In this document: piece by piece, positions 18,148 through 25,817 of the stretch
How the letters are laid out: each line of letters starts with the position of its first letter
Position numbering within the stretch: position 1 is the stretch's first letter
Assembly (NCBI GenBank): GCA_035575095.1
Contig: DATLYF010000083.1
Coordinates: 1 to 30,774 of the forward strand
Source: DATLYF01 sp035575095
GTDB lineage: Bacteria; Pseudomonadota; Gammaproteobacteria; Competibacterales; Competibacteraceae
Direction: 5' to 3'
Length of the DNA: 30,774 nt
Notes under the pieces: generated by a model
What the model saw: only the letters and a program-made list of their open reading frames with translations
The model's database searches: none
Told to the model about the DNA's origin: nothing
Made by a program: the position numbers and the translations under genes

Positions 18148-19104
18148 TTGGGTGAGTTCGAACTGATCCGCCGCTATTTTCAGCGCGCCCTGACGCGTCC
18201 CGACGTGATCTTGGGCGTGGGCGACGATTGCGCCCTGCTGCGAGTGCCGACCGGGCAGGAACTGGCCGTGTCCCTGGACCTGCTGGTGGGCGGGCGCCAT
18301 TTCCTGGCCGACGCCGACCCCGAGGGCGTGGGTTACAAGGCCCTGGCGGTCAACCTCAGCGATCTCGCTGCCATGGGCGCGGAGCCGGCCTGGGCGACCC
18401 TCGGCCTGACCCTGCCGGCGGCCGACGAGCAATGGCTTCGCGGCTTCTGCCACGGCTTCTATACCCTGGCCGAGCAGCACGACGTGGCCCTGGTCGGCGG
18501 CGATACCACCCGCGGCCCGCTGGCCATCGCCGTACAGGTGCACGGCTTCGTGCCGCCCGGCCAGGCCCTGCGCCGCGCCGGGGCGCGGCCCGGCGACCGC
18601 ATCCTGGTCACCGGCACACCGGGCGACGCCGGGCTGGCCCTGCGCCAGACCCTGGGACAGACCGTAGTGGCGGCCGAGCACCACGATTATCTGCGCCGGC
18701 GCCTCGACCGGCCCACGCCGCGCATCGCCCAGGGGCTGGCGCTGCGCGGTCTGGCCTCGGCGGCCATCGACGTCTCCGACGGCCTGGCCCAGGATCTCGG
18801 TCACATCCTCGCCGCCAGTGGCGTGGGAGCGACCCTGTGGCTGGCGCGGCTGCCGCTGTCGGCGGCGCTGCGCGCGGTGCCGGCGGAACTGGCCTGGGAT
18901 TGCGCCCTAAGTGGCGGCGACGACTATGAGCTGTGCCTGACCGTGTCGCCCGAGCGCTTGGAGCGGGTGCTGCAGGAGGCCGCAGGCTGGGATTGCCCGC
19001 TCACCGAGATCGGAGTGATCGAGCTCGAACCGGGGCTGCGCTGTCTGCGTCCTGACGGCACCCTCTACCGCCCGGAGCGCGTCGGTTATGACCACTTTGC
19101 CTGA
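18148..19104 (+). CDS. thiL: Thiamine-monophosphate kinase
   Basis: The product has 318 residues (E. coli 325). ThiL phosphorylates thiamine monophosphate to the active coenzyme thiamine diphosphate. The N-terminus GEFELIRRYFQRAL and the glycine/aspartate motif GVGDDCALL (about 23-31) are diagnostic, as are KALAVNLSDLAAMGAEPAW, VGGDTTRGPL, DVSDGLAQDLGH and LSGGDDYELCLTV. The start is a TTG at 18148, eight bases after a strong GAGGAG site, giving the expected first residues MGEFELI. No in-frame ATG fits. The first 70 bases of the rhdA-thiL gap hold no clear promoter. It overlaps pgpA by 17 bases. Confidence 0.95.
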   Translation: MGEFELIRRYFQRALTRPDVILGVGDDCALLRVPTGQELAVSLDLLVGGRHFLADADPEGVGYKALAVNLSDLAAMGAEPAWATLGLTLPAADEQWLRGFCHGFYTLAEQHDVALVGGDTTRGPLAIAVQVHGFVPPGQALRRAGARPGDRILVTGTPGDAGLALRQTLGQTVVAAEHHDYLRRRLDRPTPRIAQGLALRGLASAAIDVSDGLAQDLGHILAASGVGATLWLARLPLSAALRAVPAELAWDCALSGGDDYELCLTVSPERLERVLQEAAGWDCPLTEIGVIELEPGLRCLRPDGTLYRPERVGYDHFA

Positions 19105-19573
19105 CGCGGTCTGGCTGCGCGACCCCGGCCACTGCCTGGCCCTGGGCTGCGGCAGCGGCCTAGCGCCCAAGGCGCCCGGCACCTGCGGCACCCTGGCAGC
19201 CATCCCGCTCTATCTGGTGCTGGCCGGCTTGCCGCTGTCCGCCTATCTACTGGCGGCGCTGGCCCTGTTCACCCTCGGCGTCTGGCTGTGCGGGCGCACC
19301 GCCCGGGCGCTGCGGGTGCACGACCATCCGGCCATCGTCTGGGACGAGGTGGTAGGTTATGTGCTCACCATGGCTGCAGCCCCCGCAGGCTGGCCGTGGT
19401 GGCTAGCCGGGTTCCTGCTGTTTCGGCTGTTCGATATCCTCAAGCCCTGGCCGGTGCGCCTCGCCGACCGCCGCGTGCACGGCGGCCTCGGCATCATGCT
19501 CGACGACGCTCTGGCGGCGGGGTACGCCTGGCTGGCGCTACAGGGGCTGGTGCGCCTGAGCGGCGCCCTTTAG
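19088..19573 (+). CDS. pgpA: Phosphatidylglycerophosphatase A
   Basis: The product has 161 residues (E. coli 172). PgpA is an inner-membrane enzyme that dephosphorylates phosphatidylglycerophosphate to phosphatidylglycerol. Family motifs are GCGSGLAPKAPGTCGTLAAIP near the N-terminus, WDEVVGYVLT in the middle, and FRLFDILKPWPVRLADRRVHGGLGIMLDD in pieces near the end, with three to four hydrophobic helices. The start overlaps the thiL end, the usual thiL-pgpA coupling. Confidence 0.95.
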   Translation: MTTLPDAVWLRDPGHCLALGCGSGLAPKAPGTCGTLAAIPLYLVLAGLPLSAYLLAALALFTLGVWLCGRTARALRVHDHPAIVWDEVVGYVLTMAAAPAGWPWWLAGFLLFRLFDILKPWPVRLADRRVHGGLGIMLDDALAAGYAWLALQGLVRLSGAL

Positions 19574-19624
19574 AGTTTTCGCGATTGCCCGAGAGCTTGT
19601 CCTCTATCCAAGGAAAACACGCCG

Positions 19625-20902
19625 ATGAAACTCGAAACCCTGGCCATCCACGCCGGCTACAGCCCCGACCCCACCACCAAGGCGGTGGCGGTGCCCATCT
19701 ACCAGACCACCAGCTACGCTTTCGACAGCACCCAGCACGGTGCCGACCTGTTCGACCTCAAGGTGCAGGGCAACATCTACACCCGCATCATGAACCCCAC
19801 CACCGCCGTGCTGGAAGCGCGGGTGGCCGCCATGGAGGGCGGCATCGGCGCCCTGGCCCTGGCCTCCGGGCAGGCCGCCATCACCTACGCCATCCAGACC
19901 ATCGCCGAGGCCGGGGACAATATCGTCGCCATCAGCACCTTGTACGGCGGCACCTACAACCTGTTCGCCCACACCCTGCCGCAGTATGGCATCGAAGTGC
20001 GCTTCTGCGATTATCGCGACCCGCAGGCCGCAGCCAAGCTCATCGACGCCCGCACCAAGGCGGTGTACTGCGAGTCCATGGGCAACCCCTTGGGCAACGT
20101 GGTGGATTTCGCCGCCTTTGCCGAGGTCGCGCACCAGGGCGGCGTGCCGCTGATCGTCGACAATACCGTGCCTACTCCCTATTTGTGCCGGCCCTTCGAG
20201 CACGGCGCCGACATCGTGGTGCACTCGCTGACCAAGTATATGAACGGCCACGGTACCTGCATCGGCGGCGTCATCGTCGATTCCGGCAGGTTTCCCTGGG
20301 CCGAACACAAGAGCCGCTTCCGCCGCCTCAACGAGCCCGACGTCTCCTACCACGGTGTGATCTACACCGAGGCCTTGGGTGCAGCGGCCTACATCGCCCG
20401 CGCCCGCGTGGTGCCGCTGCGCAATATGGGCGCAGCCATCAGCCCGTTCAATGCGTTTCTCATCCTGCAGGGCATCGAGACCCTGCCGCTGCGCATGGAG
20501 CGCCATTGCGACAACGCGCTCAAGGTGGCCGAGTACCTGCGCAGCCATCCCCAGGTGGAGTGGGTCAACTACGCTGGGCTGCCCGACAGCCCGTTCCGTC
20601 CGCTGGTCGACCGCTACATGGGCGGGCGCGCCTCGGGCTTGCTCACCTTCGGCATACGGGGCGGGCGCGAGGCCGGCGCGCGATTCCAGGACGCCCTCAA
20701 GCTGATCACCCGCCTGGTCAACATCGGCGATGCCAAGTCCCTGGCCTGCCATCCGGCCAGCACCACGCACCGCCAGCTCAACGCCGTGGAACTGGCCAGG
20801 GCCGGTGTCACCGAGGATACGGTCCGGCTGTCCATAGGTCTGGAGCATATCGATGACATCATCGCTGACATCGAGCAGGCGCTGGCGGCGGCGAGGAGAT
20901 GA
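19625..20902 (+). CDS. metY: O-acetylhomoserine sulfhydrylase (PLP-dependent)
   Basis: The product has 425 residues, the usual length of O-acetylhomoserine aminocarboxypropyltransferase. It makes homocysteine (or methionine, from methanethiol) from O-acetylhomoserine and sulfide. It is a Cys/Met-metabolism PLP enzyme: the PLP lysine is Lys204 in HSLTKYMNGHGTCIGG, the phosphate-binding region is ASGQAAITYAI, and the C-terminal ACHPASTTHRQL and VRLSIGLEHIDDIIADIEQAL are typical. An AAGGAAAAC site lies about ten bases before the ATG. Substrate choice within this family cannot be settled by eye. It has no clear promoter in its 51-base upstream gap. The symbol here means the enzyme, not the E. coli tRNA gene of the same name. 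Confidence 0.88.
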   Translation: MKLETLAIHAGYSPDPTTKAVAVPIYQTTSYAFDSTQHGADLFDLKVQGNIYTRIMNPTTAVLEARVAAMEGGIGALALASGQAAITYAIQTIAEAGDNIVAISTLYGGTYNLFAHTLPQYGIEVRFCDYRDPQAAAKLIDARTKAVYCESMGNPLGNVVDFAAFAEVAHQGGVPLIVDNTVPTPYLCRPFEHGADIVVHSLTKYMNGHGTCIGGVIVDSGRFPWAEHKSRFRRLNEPDVSYHGVIYTEALGAAAYIARARVVPLRNMGAAISPFNAFLILQGIETLPLRMERHCDNALKVAEYLRSHPQVEWVNYAGLPDSPFRPLVDRYMGGRASGLLTFGIRGGREAGARFQDALKLITRLVNIGDAKSLACHPASTTHRQLNAVELARAGVTEDTVRLSIGLEHIDDIIADIEQALAAARR

Positions 20903-20909
20903 GCGTGTG

Positions 20910-20937
20910 CCCCCTTCCCTCGAACAGGGGTAGGGGG
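20910..20937 (+). repeat. GC-rich extragenic palindrome
   Basis: CCCCCTTCCCT (20910-20920), loop CGAAC, AGGGGTAGGGGG (20926-20937) form an imperfect stem of about ten pairs just after the metY stop. There is no T tract. It resembles the C-rich/G-rich hairpin after nuoN (3130-3156), so it may belong to a dispersed palindromic repeat family. That is unproven from two loose copies. Confidence 0.4.
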
Positions 20938-20956
20938 TGGCGCTGGAGAGATTGCT

Positions 20957-21535
20957 ATGGCAGGACGCCTGTTGCACGCGCTACACACTCGCTGGGCGGC
21001 GCTGGCGCCACGTCAGCGCCGGCAGTGGCGGCAGCGCGGATTGCTGATCGTTCTGTGGCTGGGAGTACTCGGCTACAGTCTGCCGTATTGGCCGGCGCAA
21101 TCGCAGCCACCGGCGCTCGGCGAGCGCTTGCAGTGCCGAGTGCAGACGGTGCACGACGGCGATACGGTGAGCCTGGACTGCCCCGGTGGTCGACGCAAGG
21201 TGCGGTTGCACGGCATCGACGCGCCGGAGCTGGCGCAGGCCCCCTGGGGCGAGCAGGCACGGCAGGCGCTGGCGGCGTTGCTGCCGGCTCAGGTGACGGT
21301 GGAGGTGCTGGACACCGACCGCTACGGCCGTACCGTGGCGCGGCTACGGGCCGGTGATACCGATCTCGGCCTGGAACTGGTGCGCCAGGGCCGGGCGGTG
21401 GTCTACGAGCGCTACAACCGCGCGGCTGAATATCGCCAGGCCCAGGCCGAGGCGCGCCAGGCACGGCGCGGCATTTGGGCCGAATCGGGGGCGCAGCAGA
21501 GCCCGGAGCGCTGGCGCCATCTCAATCCCCGCTGA
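20957..21535 (+). CDS. Membrane-anchored thermonuclease-family protein (SNase-like)
   Basis: The product has 192 residues. A basic N-terminus (about 1-27) and one hydrophobic helix (about 28-45, LLIVLWLGVLGYSLPYW) are followed by a staphylococcal-nuclease fold (about 56-180). The catalytic pattern is intact: HDGDT with Asp67 and Asp69, RLHGIDAPE with Arg83, Asp88 and Glu91, and DRYGRT with Arg125. It should be a calcium-dependent nuclease facing the periplasm, anchored by an uncleaved signal anchor; that location is inferred. GGAGAG lies seven bases before the ATG. mlaE starts 17 bases after its stop, so it may be the first gene of that operon. Confidence 0.88.
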   Translation: MAGRLLHALHTRWAALAPRQRRQWRQRGLLIVLWLGVLGYSLPYWPAQSQPPALGERLQCRVQTVHDGDTVSLDCPGGRRKVRLHGIDAPELAQAPWGEQARQALAALLPAQVTVEVLDTDRYGRTVARLRAGDTDLGLELVRQGRAVVYERYNRAAEYRQAQAEARQARRGIWAESGAQQSPERWRHLNPR

Positions 21536-21552
21536 TACCATCGGCCGCTGCC

Positions 21553-22680
21553 ATGACCGAGACTACCCCCATCAGCCCGGCCCGCATCGAGATCGCCCGC
21601 GACGGCATCCGCTGCCGCGGCGCCTGGACCGTGGCCGGCATCGAGGGATTGGAGGGGCGGCTGGCGCTGGTCGACTGGCCGCTCGGATCGTTCACGCTGG
21701 ATGGCAGCGCCATCGAAGCCCTGGATACCACTGGGGCCCTGCAGTTGGCGCGGCTGCTGGAGCAGCTGGCGGAGCAGGGCCGGGCGGCGCGGCTGGTGGG
21801 CCTGGCGCCGGCCGATCAGGCTTTGCTGGAGCTGGTGCAGGAGCGTCGCCACGAGGCCGGGCAGCGGCCACCGCCACCGGTCGGCGAGGGCTTCCTGGCC
21901 GGCCTGGGGCGCCAGAGCGTTGCCCACCTGATCAACGCCCGCGACTTCCTCGCCTTCATCGGCGAGGTCAGCACGGTCATCGCCCGCACCCTGGCACAGC
22001 CGTGGCGCCTGCGCGGTCGTGCGCTGCTGGCGGTGATCGAGAGCGCCGGGGTCAACGCCCTGCCCATTCTCGCCCTGCTGACCTTCCTCATGGGCGTGGT
22101 GATCGCCTACCAGGGCGGCCAGCAGCTCAAGTATTACGGCGCCAACATCTTCATCGTCGAGCTGGTGTGCTTGACCATGCTGCGCGAACTGGCGCCGCTG
22201 CTCACCGCCATCATCGTCGCCGGCCGCACCGGCTCGGCCTTCACCGCCGAGATCGGTACCATGCGCGTCACCGAGGAGGTGGACGCGCTACGCACCATCG
22301 GCATCTCTCCGCTGGAGATCCTGGTGTTGCCCAAGCTCGGGGCGCTGCTCATCGCCCTGCCGCTGCTGGCGCTGTTCGCCGATTTCGTCAGCGTGTTCGG
22401 TGGCATGGTCATGGCGCAGTTCCTGCTTGGGGTGACATTTGCCGAGTTTCTCGACCGGGTGCCGCAGGCGGTGTCATTGACCTCCTTTCTCATTGGCATC
22501 GGCAAGGCCCCGGTGTTCGCCGCCATCATCGCTCTGGTGGGCTGCTACCAGGGCTTCCAGGTGCAGGGCGGGGCCGACAGCGTCGGCCGGCAGACTACGG
22601 TGAGCGTGGTCCAGTCGATTTTCCTGGTGATCGTGGCCGATGCCTTCTTCTCGGTGCTGTTCGGTTGGTTGGGCATATGA
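21553..22680 (+). CDS. MlaE-type lipid ABC transporter permease with N-terminal STAS domain
   Basis: The product has 375 residues. An N-terminal STAS-like domain (about 10-100) with the signature ALDTTGALQLARLL precedes an MlaE permease domain (about 125-370) with the motifs NALPILALLTFLMGVVIAYQGGQQL, LTAIIVAGRTGSAFTAEIGTM and EVDALRTIGISPLEIL in pieces. The fusion combines what E. coli splits into MlaB (STAS) and MlaE. In this family the permease forms the membrane part of a phospholipid transporter linking inner and outer membranes. The ATG at 21553 gives the full STAS domain; a longer frame from 21475 overlaps the nuclease gene and is less likely. It overlaps the ATPase gene by four bases (ATGA). 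Confidence 0.92.
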   Translation: MTETTPISPARIEIARDGIRCRGAWTVAGIEGLEGRLALVDWPLGSFTLDGSAIEALDTTGALQLARLLEQLAEQGRAARLVGLAPADQALLELVQERRHEAGQRPPPPVGEGFLAGLGRQSVAHLINARDFLAFIGEVSTVIARTLAQPWRLRGRALLAVIESAGVNALPILALLTFLMGVVIAYQGGQQLKYYGANIFIVELVCLTMLRELAPLLTAIIVAGRTGSAFTAEIGTMRVTEEVDALRTIGISPLEILVLPKLGALLIALPLLALFADFVSVFGGMVMAQFLLGVTFAEFLDRVPQAVSLTSFLIGIGKAPVFAAIIALVGCYQGFQVQGGADSVGRQTTVSVVQSIFLVIVADAFFSVLFGWLGI

Positions 22681-23456
22681 GCAGCCAGTGGGTGATCGAG
22701 CTGCACGGCGTGCGCACCCAGTTCGGCAATCTGGTGATCCACGAGGAGCTGGACCTCAGCGTGGCTGCCGGCGAGGTAGTGGCACTGGTGGGCGGCTCGG
22801 GCTCGGGCAAGACCACGCTGCTGCGCGCGATCGTCATGCTGCAGCGCCCGGCGGCCGGCACGGTGCGGCTGTTCGGGCGCGAGGTGTGGAACATCGGCGA
22901 GAGCGAGAGCTTCGCCCTACGCCGGCGCTTCGGCATGCTGTTCCAGCACGGCGCCCTGTTCAGCTCACTGACGGTGCAGGAGAACGTGGCGGTGCCGCTG
23001 GCCGAGCATACCCGGCTGAGCCGCCGCCAGATCGAGGAGATCGCCGAGTTCAAGATCGCCTTGGCGGGGCTGCCGGCGCAGGCCGCCGACCTCTATCCGC
23101 GCCAGCTCTCCGGCGGCATGCTCAAGCGCGCCGCCCTGGCGCGGGCCTTGGCGCTCGACCCCAGCCTGCTGTTCCTGGACGAGCCCACCGCCGGCCTCGA
23201 TCCGGTCAGTGCCGGAGCCTTCGACGAGCTGATCCTGCAGCTCAAGGAGTCCCTGGGGCTGACGGTGGTGATGGTGACCCACGACCTGGATTCGCTGTGG
23301 CGCATCACCGACCGGGTTGCCTTTCTGGGGGAGCGGCGGGTGCTCGGCTACGCGCCCATGGCGGAGCTGAGCCGCTCCGAGCACCCCCTGATCCGCCAGT
23401 ATTTCCAAGGGCCGCGCGGGCGGGCGGCGCGGGAGAGCGCATGGAAACCAAGCTGA
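22677..23456 (+). CDS. MlaF-type lipid ABC transporter ATP-binding protein
   Basis: The product has 259 residues. It is a standard ABC ATPase: Walker A GGSGSGKTT (39-47), Q-loop MLFQHGALFSSLTVQENV, signature LSGGMLKRAALARAL, Walker B LLFLDEPTAGLDP and switch VTHDLDSL. The phrase QHGALFSSLTV is characteristic of MlaF and its plastid relative TGD3. The start ATG overlaps the permease stop, and the end overlaps the mlaD-like gene by 16 bases, so translation is likely coupled. Confidence 0.94.
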   Translation: MSSQWVIELHGVRTQFGNLVIHEELDLSVAAGEVVALVGGSGSGKTTLLRAIVMLQRPAAGTVRLFGREVWNIGESESFALRRRFGMLFQHGALFSSLTVQENVAVPLAEHTRLSRRQIEEIAEFKIALAGLPAQAADLYPRQLSGGMLKRAALARALALDPSLLFLDEPTAGLDPVSAGAFDELILQLKESLGLTVVMVTHDLDSLWRITDRVAFLGERRVLGYAPMAELSRSEHPLIRQYFQGPRGRAARESAWKPS

Positions 23457-24406
23457 ACTATACCCTGGTGGGCTTGTTCGTGGTGCTGCTGGGCGCCGCC
23501 CTGGTGGGGGTGGTGCTGTGGCTCACCGTGGGCGCCCAGGACAAGCAATACGATCTCTACCGGGTCTATACCAGCGAATCGGTGTCGGGCCTCAACCCCA
23601 AGGCCGCAGTCAAGTACCGCGGCGTGCAGGTGGGCCGGGTGGCGGCGGTGGAGCTGGACAAGCACAACCCGGAGCGGGTGGAGATTGTGCTGGAGATCGA
23701 ACGCGGGACGCCGGTGCGCACCGATACCCGCGCCGTGCTCACCACTCAGGGCCTGACCGGGCTGACCTCCATCGAGCTTACCGGCGGCAGCCGCGAATCG
23801 CCGCCGCTCGCGCCCCAGCGCGGCGAGCCGCCGCCGGTGATCGCCAGCGGCCCGTCCCTGGCGGCGCGCCTGGACGAGGCCTTCAACAACATCGTCACCA
23901 GTATCTACCGGCTCTCGGGGCGCCTGGAACTGCTGCTCAACGACCGCAACCTGCAGGCCATCGGTAACACTCTGGCCAGCGCCGAGCGCATCACCGCCAC
24001 GGTGGCGCAAGGCAGTGACAGCATCGGCCGCACCCTGGCCAATCTGGAAGCAGCCAGCGCCGATCTCGACCGGTTGCTGGCCAAGGCCGACCGCGTACTG
24101 GACAATGCCGCGCGTGGCAGCAACGAGTTGCCGCTGCTGCTGGTCCGGGCGCGCGAGGCTACCCAGGCGCTGCGACAGATGGCCGATAACATTGCCCGCA
24201 CCAGCACCAATCTGGATAAGGTGGTGAGCCAAGGGCAGCGCGACCTGCGCGAATGGGCCACGGGCACCGGCCCACAGTTGAGCGGGCTGATGCTGGAACT
24301 GGGCCAGCTGGCCGAGTCGCTGCGCCGCTTTACCGACGAGCTGGATCGCAATCCGCGCATGCTGCTGCTGGGGCGCCCCTCCGGCAGGCCAGGACCGGGA
24401 GAATAG
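23441..24406 (+). CDS. MlaD-type MCE-domain substrate-binding protein
   Basis: The product has 321 residues. A single N-terminal membrane helix (about 8-30) is followed by one MCE domain (about 40-115, with SVSGLNPKAAVKYRGVQVGRV and LTTQGLTGLTSIEL in pieces) and a long helical C-terminal region (about 140-300) rich in Ala, Leu and polar heptads. MCE proteins form hexameric rings that shuttle lipids through the periplasm. The long helical tail is more like PqiB/YebT or mycobacterial Mce tails than the short E. coli MlaD (183 residues), and could extend the tunnel. A GGGAGAG site precedes the ATG at 23441. Confidence 0.92.
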   Translation: METKLNYTLVGLFVVLLGAALVGVVLWLTVGAQDKQYDLYRVYTSESVSGLNPKAAVKYRGVQVGRVAAVELDKHNPERVEIVLEIERGTPVRTDTRAVLTTQGLTGLTSIELTGGSRESPPLAPQRGEPPPVIASGPSLAARLDEAFNNIVTSIYRLSGRLELLLNDRNLQAIGNTLASAERITATVAQGSDSIGRTLANLEAASADLDRLLAKADRVLDNAARGSNELPLLLVRAREATQALRQMADNIARTSTNLDKVVSQGQRDLREWATGTGPQLSGLMLELGQLAESLRRFTDELDRNPRMLLLGRPSGRPGPGE

Positions 24407-24410
24407 CCTC

Positions 24411-25037
24411 ATGGAGAAGATGCTACGGACCCTGCTCCGGGTGCTGTGCCTGGCGCTGCCGCTGGTCCTGGCCGGCTGTGCCTCGCTGATCCCCAGCGAT
24501 GGCCGCCCAGCGCCCCGTACCTATCTGCTGGATGCCTCCCCTGCAGCGGCCGATGCGACTCCGCGGCGCGGCGATGCACCGGTGCTGCTGGTGGATCAGC
24601 CGCGCGCCCAGCCCGGCTTCGACACGCCTTACATCGCCTACAGCCGCGATCCGCTGAGCTTGGACTACTACACCAAGAGCCAGTGGGCCGACACCCCGGC
24701 GCGTATGCTGACGCCGCTGGTGGTGAACGCCCTGGAGGATAGCGGCGCCTTCAGGGCGGTACTGGCGCCGCCGGCCGCGGCCAGAGCCGACCTGCGCCTG
24801 GAGCTGGAGCTGTTGCGCCTGGTGCAGGAGTTCCGCAGCGGCCCCAGCCAGGTACGGCTGGCTCTGCGCGCCCGGCTGTTCCGCATCAGTGACCGTCAGG
24901 TGCTGGCCACCCGGCTGTTCGAGACCGCCGAGCCGGCTCCCAGTGACGATGCCGAGGGCGCGGCCAGGGCCGCCAACGCAGCCCTGGCGCGGCTGCTGGC
25001 GGAGCTGCGCGGCTTCGTGGTGAATGCCGCCTCCTGA
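24411..25037 (+). CDS. ABC-type transport auxiliary lipoprotein (PqiC-like)
   Basis: The product has 208 residues. The signal peptide ends in a lipobox LAGC with Cys23 as the lipidated residue. The mature part has the pattern of the PqiC/ABC-trans-aux family (TYLLDAS, FDTPYIAYSRDPLSLDYYTKSQWADTPARML in pieces, then DLRLELELLRLVQEF). In PqiABC the equivalent lipoprotein sits in the outer membrane and receives the MCE tunnel; the same role is inferred here. It starts four bases after the MCE gene stop and ends the operon. It takes the place where E. coli mla has mlaC, which is absent. Confidence 0.88.
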   Translation: MEKMLRTLLRVLCLALPLVLAGCASLIPSDGRPAPRTYLLDASPAAADATPRRGDAPVLLVDQPRAQPGFDTPYIAYSRDPLSLDYYTKSQWADTPARMLTPLVVNALEDSGAFRAVLAPPAAARADLRLELELLRLVQEFRSGPSQVRLALRARLFRISDRQVLATRLFETAEPAPSDDAEGAARAANAALARLLAELRGFVVNAAS

Positions 25038-25051
25038 ACCGGCCCGTTCTG

Positions 25052-25101
25052 GCCCTGGATTTGCAGGGCAGTCTTCTGCAATGTCGTACCGGACTGCCTG
25101 C
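25052..25101 (+). promoter_or_regulatory. Mutually exclusive hairpins in front of nasT
   Basis: Hairpin A pairs GCCCTG (25052-25057) with CAGGGC (25064-25069) around a six-base loop GATTTG. Hairpin B pairs GCAGGGCAGTC (25063-25073) with GACTGCCTGC (25092-25101), ten pairs with one bulged G. They share bases 25063-25069, so only one can form. Hairpin B ends two bases before the nasT ATG, which has no visible ribosome-binding site. A translational switch is possible but unproven; hairpin A may simply be the 3' end of the lipoprotein operon. I see no convincing nasT promoter here. Confidence 0.4.
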
Positions 25102-25102
25102 T

Positions 25103-25684
25103 ATGAACTCCCTGCGCGTGATGCTCATCGACAGCGATCGGGGGCGTGCCGCCCTCCTGGAGCAGGCCTTGCATGACGCCGGCTACCGGGTGGTGGCGCA
25201 GCTGCACGATGTGGTTGACCTATCCGCCCGGGTGCGGGCCCTGGAGCCGGACCTGATCCTCATCGATCTGGATTCCCCCGACCGCGATACCCTGGAGAAC
25301 CTGCGCCACCTGGATCAGGACCAGCCCCGGCCCATCGTCATGTTCGCCGAGGACGGCGACCGCGACACTATCGCCGCGGCGGTGCGCGCCGGGGTCAGCG
25401 CCTACGTAGTGGACGGTCTGGCGCCGCAGCGGGTGCAGCCCATCGTCGAGGTGGCCATCGCCCGCTTCCGCGAGTTCCAGGCGCTGCGCCGCGAGCTGGA
25501 GGAAACCCGCAACAGGCTGGCCGAACGCAAGGTGATCGAGAAGGCCAAGGGTCTGCTCATGGCGCACAAGGGCTACAACGAAGAGGAGGCCTACCAGGCC
25601 CTGCGTAAGCTGGCCATGGATCGCGGCCAGCGGCTGGCAGAGGTGGCGCGCAGCATCATCGATGTAATGGAGCTGCTGGGTTGA
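25103..25684 (+). CDS. nasT: NasT-type ANTAR response regulator (nitrate assimilation antiterminator)
   Basis: The product has 193 residues, typical of NasT. A receiver-like domain (about 1-120, phosphoacceptor position Asp55 in DLILIDLDSPD) precedes a short helix and an ANTAR RNA-binding domain (about 138-190: ERKVIEKAKGLLMAHKGYNEEEAYQALRKLA in pieces, then ARSIIDVMELL). The receiver lacks the usual conserved Lys, reading YVVDG, as NasT proteins commonly do. In known systems NasT binds a two-hairpin RNA in the nas leader and lets RNA polymerase pass a terminator; the nitrate sensor NasS holds it inactive without nitrate. Exactly such a leader lies between this gene and nrtA. No nasS neighbour is present. 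I chose ATG 25103; 14 codons upstream are open but unconserved. Confidence 0.93.
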   Translation: MNSLRVMLIDSDRGRAALLEQALHDAGYRVVAQLHDVVDLSARVRALEPDLILIDLDSPDRDTLENLRHLDQDQPRPIVMFAEDGDRDTIAAAVRAGVSAYVVDGLAPQRVQPIVEVAIARFREFQALRRELEETRNRLAERKVIEKAKGLLMAHKGYNEEEAYQALRKLAMDRGQRLAEVARSIIDVMELLG

Positions 25685-25690
25685 TCCGCA

Positions 25691-25728
25691 TGATCCAATC
25701 TTGTGCTGCGCTGCACAAGATTGGGGCA
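25691..25728 (+). promoter_or_regulatory. Tandem NtrC-like enhancer sites
   Basis: Site 2 TGCACAAGATTGGGGCA (25712-25728) matches the NtrC consensus TGCACCA-N3-TGGTGCA at 12 of 14 defined bases. Site 1 TGATCCAATCTTGTGCT (25691-25707) matches at 10 of 14. Their centres are 21 bp apart, two helical turns, so both lie on one face of the DNA, at about -129 and -108 from the predicted sigma-54 start. Together they form a perfect 12-bp inverted repeat, arms 25695-25706 and 25713-25724, which begins 11 bases after the nasT stop and could equally be a transcript-end hairpin. Confidence 0.55.
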
Positions 25729-25801
25729 ATAATACTCCATTTTCTCGAACCGCTATCCCTTAATAGCTAGAAAAGAGCCCTTAGTGGGTATTACAGAGAG
25801 T

Positions 25802-25817
25802 TGGCCCGTCATTTGCT
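25802..25817 (+). promoter_or_regulatory. Sigma-54 promoter of nrtABD
   Basis: TGGCCCGTCATTTGCT (25802-25817) fits the sigma-54 consensus TGGCACG-N4-TTGCW at every defined base but one (C for A at the fifth). The GG at 25803-25804 and GC at 25815-25816 are separated by exactly ten bases. Transcription should start near 25828, giving a leader of about 164 bases. The NtrC-like sites upstream and the nitrate-transport genes downstream support it. Confidence 0.8.

Noticed and set aside
21354..23456. A 700-codon frame running through the nuclease end, the permease gene and the ATPase gene.
   Set aside because: Only its last 259 codons are the ATPase. The upstream part is the out-of-frame shadow of the permease gene.
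25681..25740. The 12-bp inverted repeat as a standard intrinsic terminator of nasT.
   Set aside because: It is followed by GGCAATAATACTCC, with no T tract. The NtrC-site reading explains the sequence better, though a 3'-end role is not excluded.
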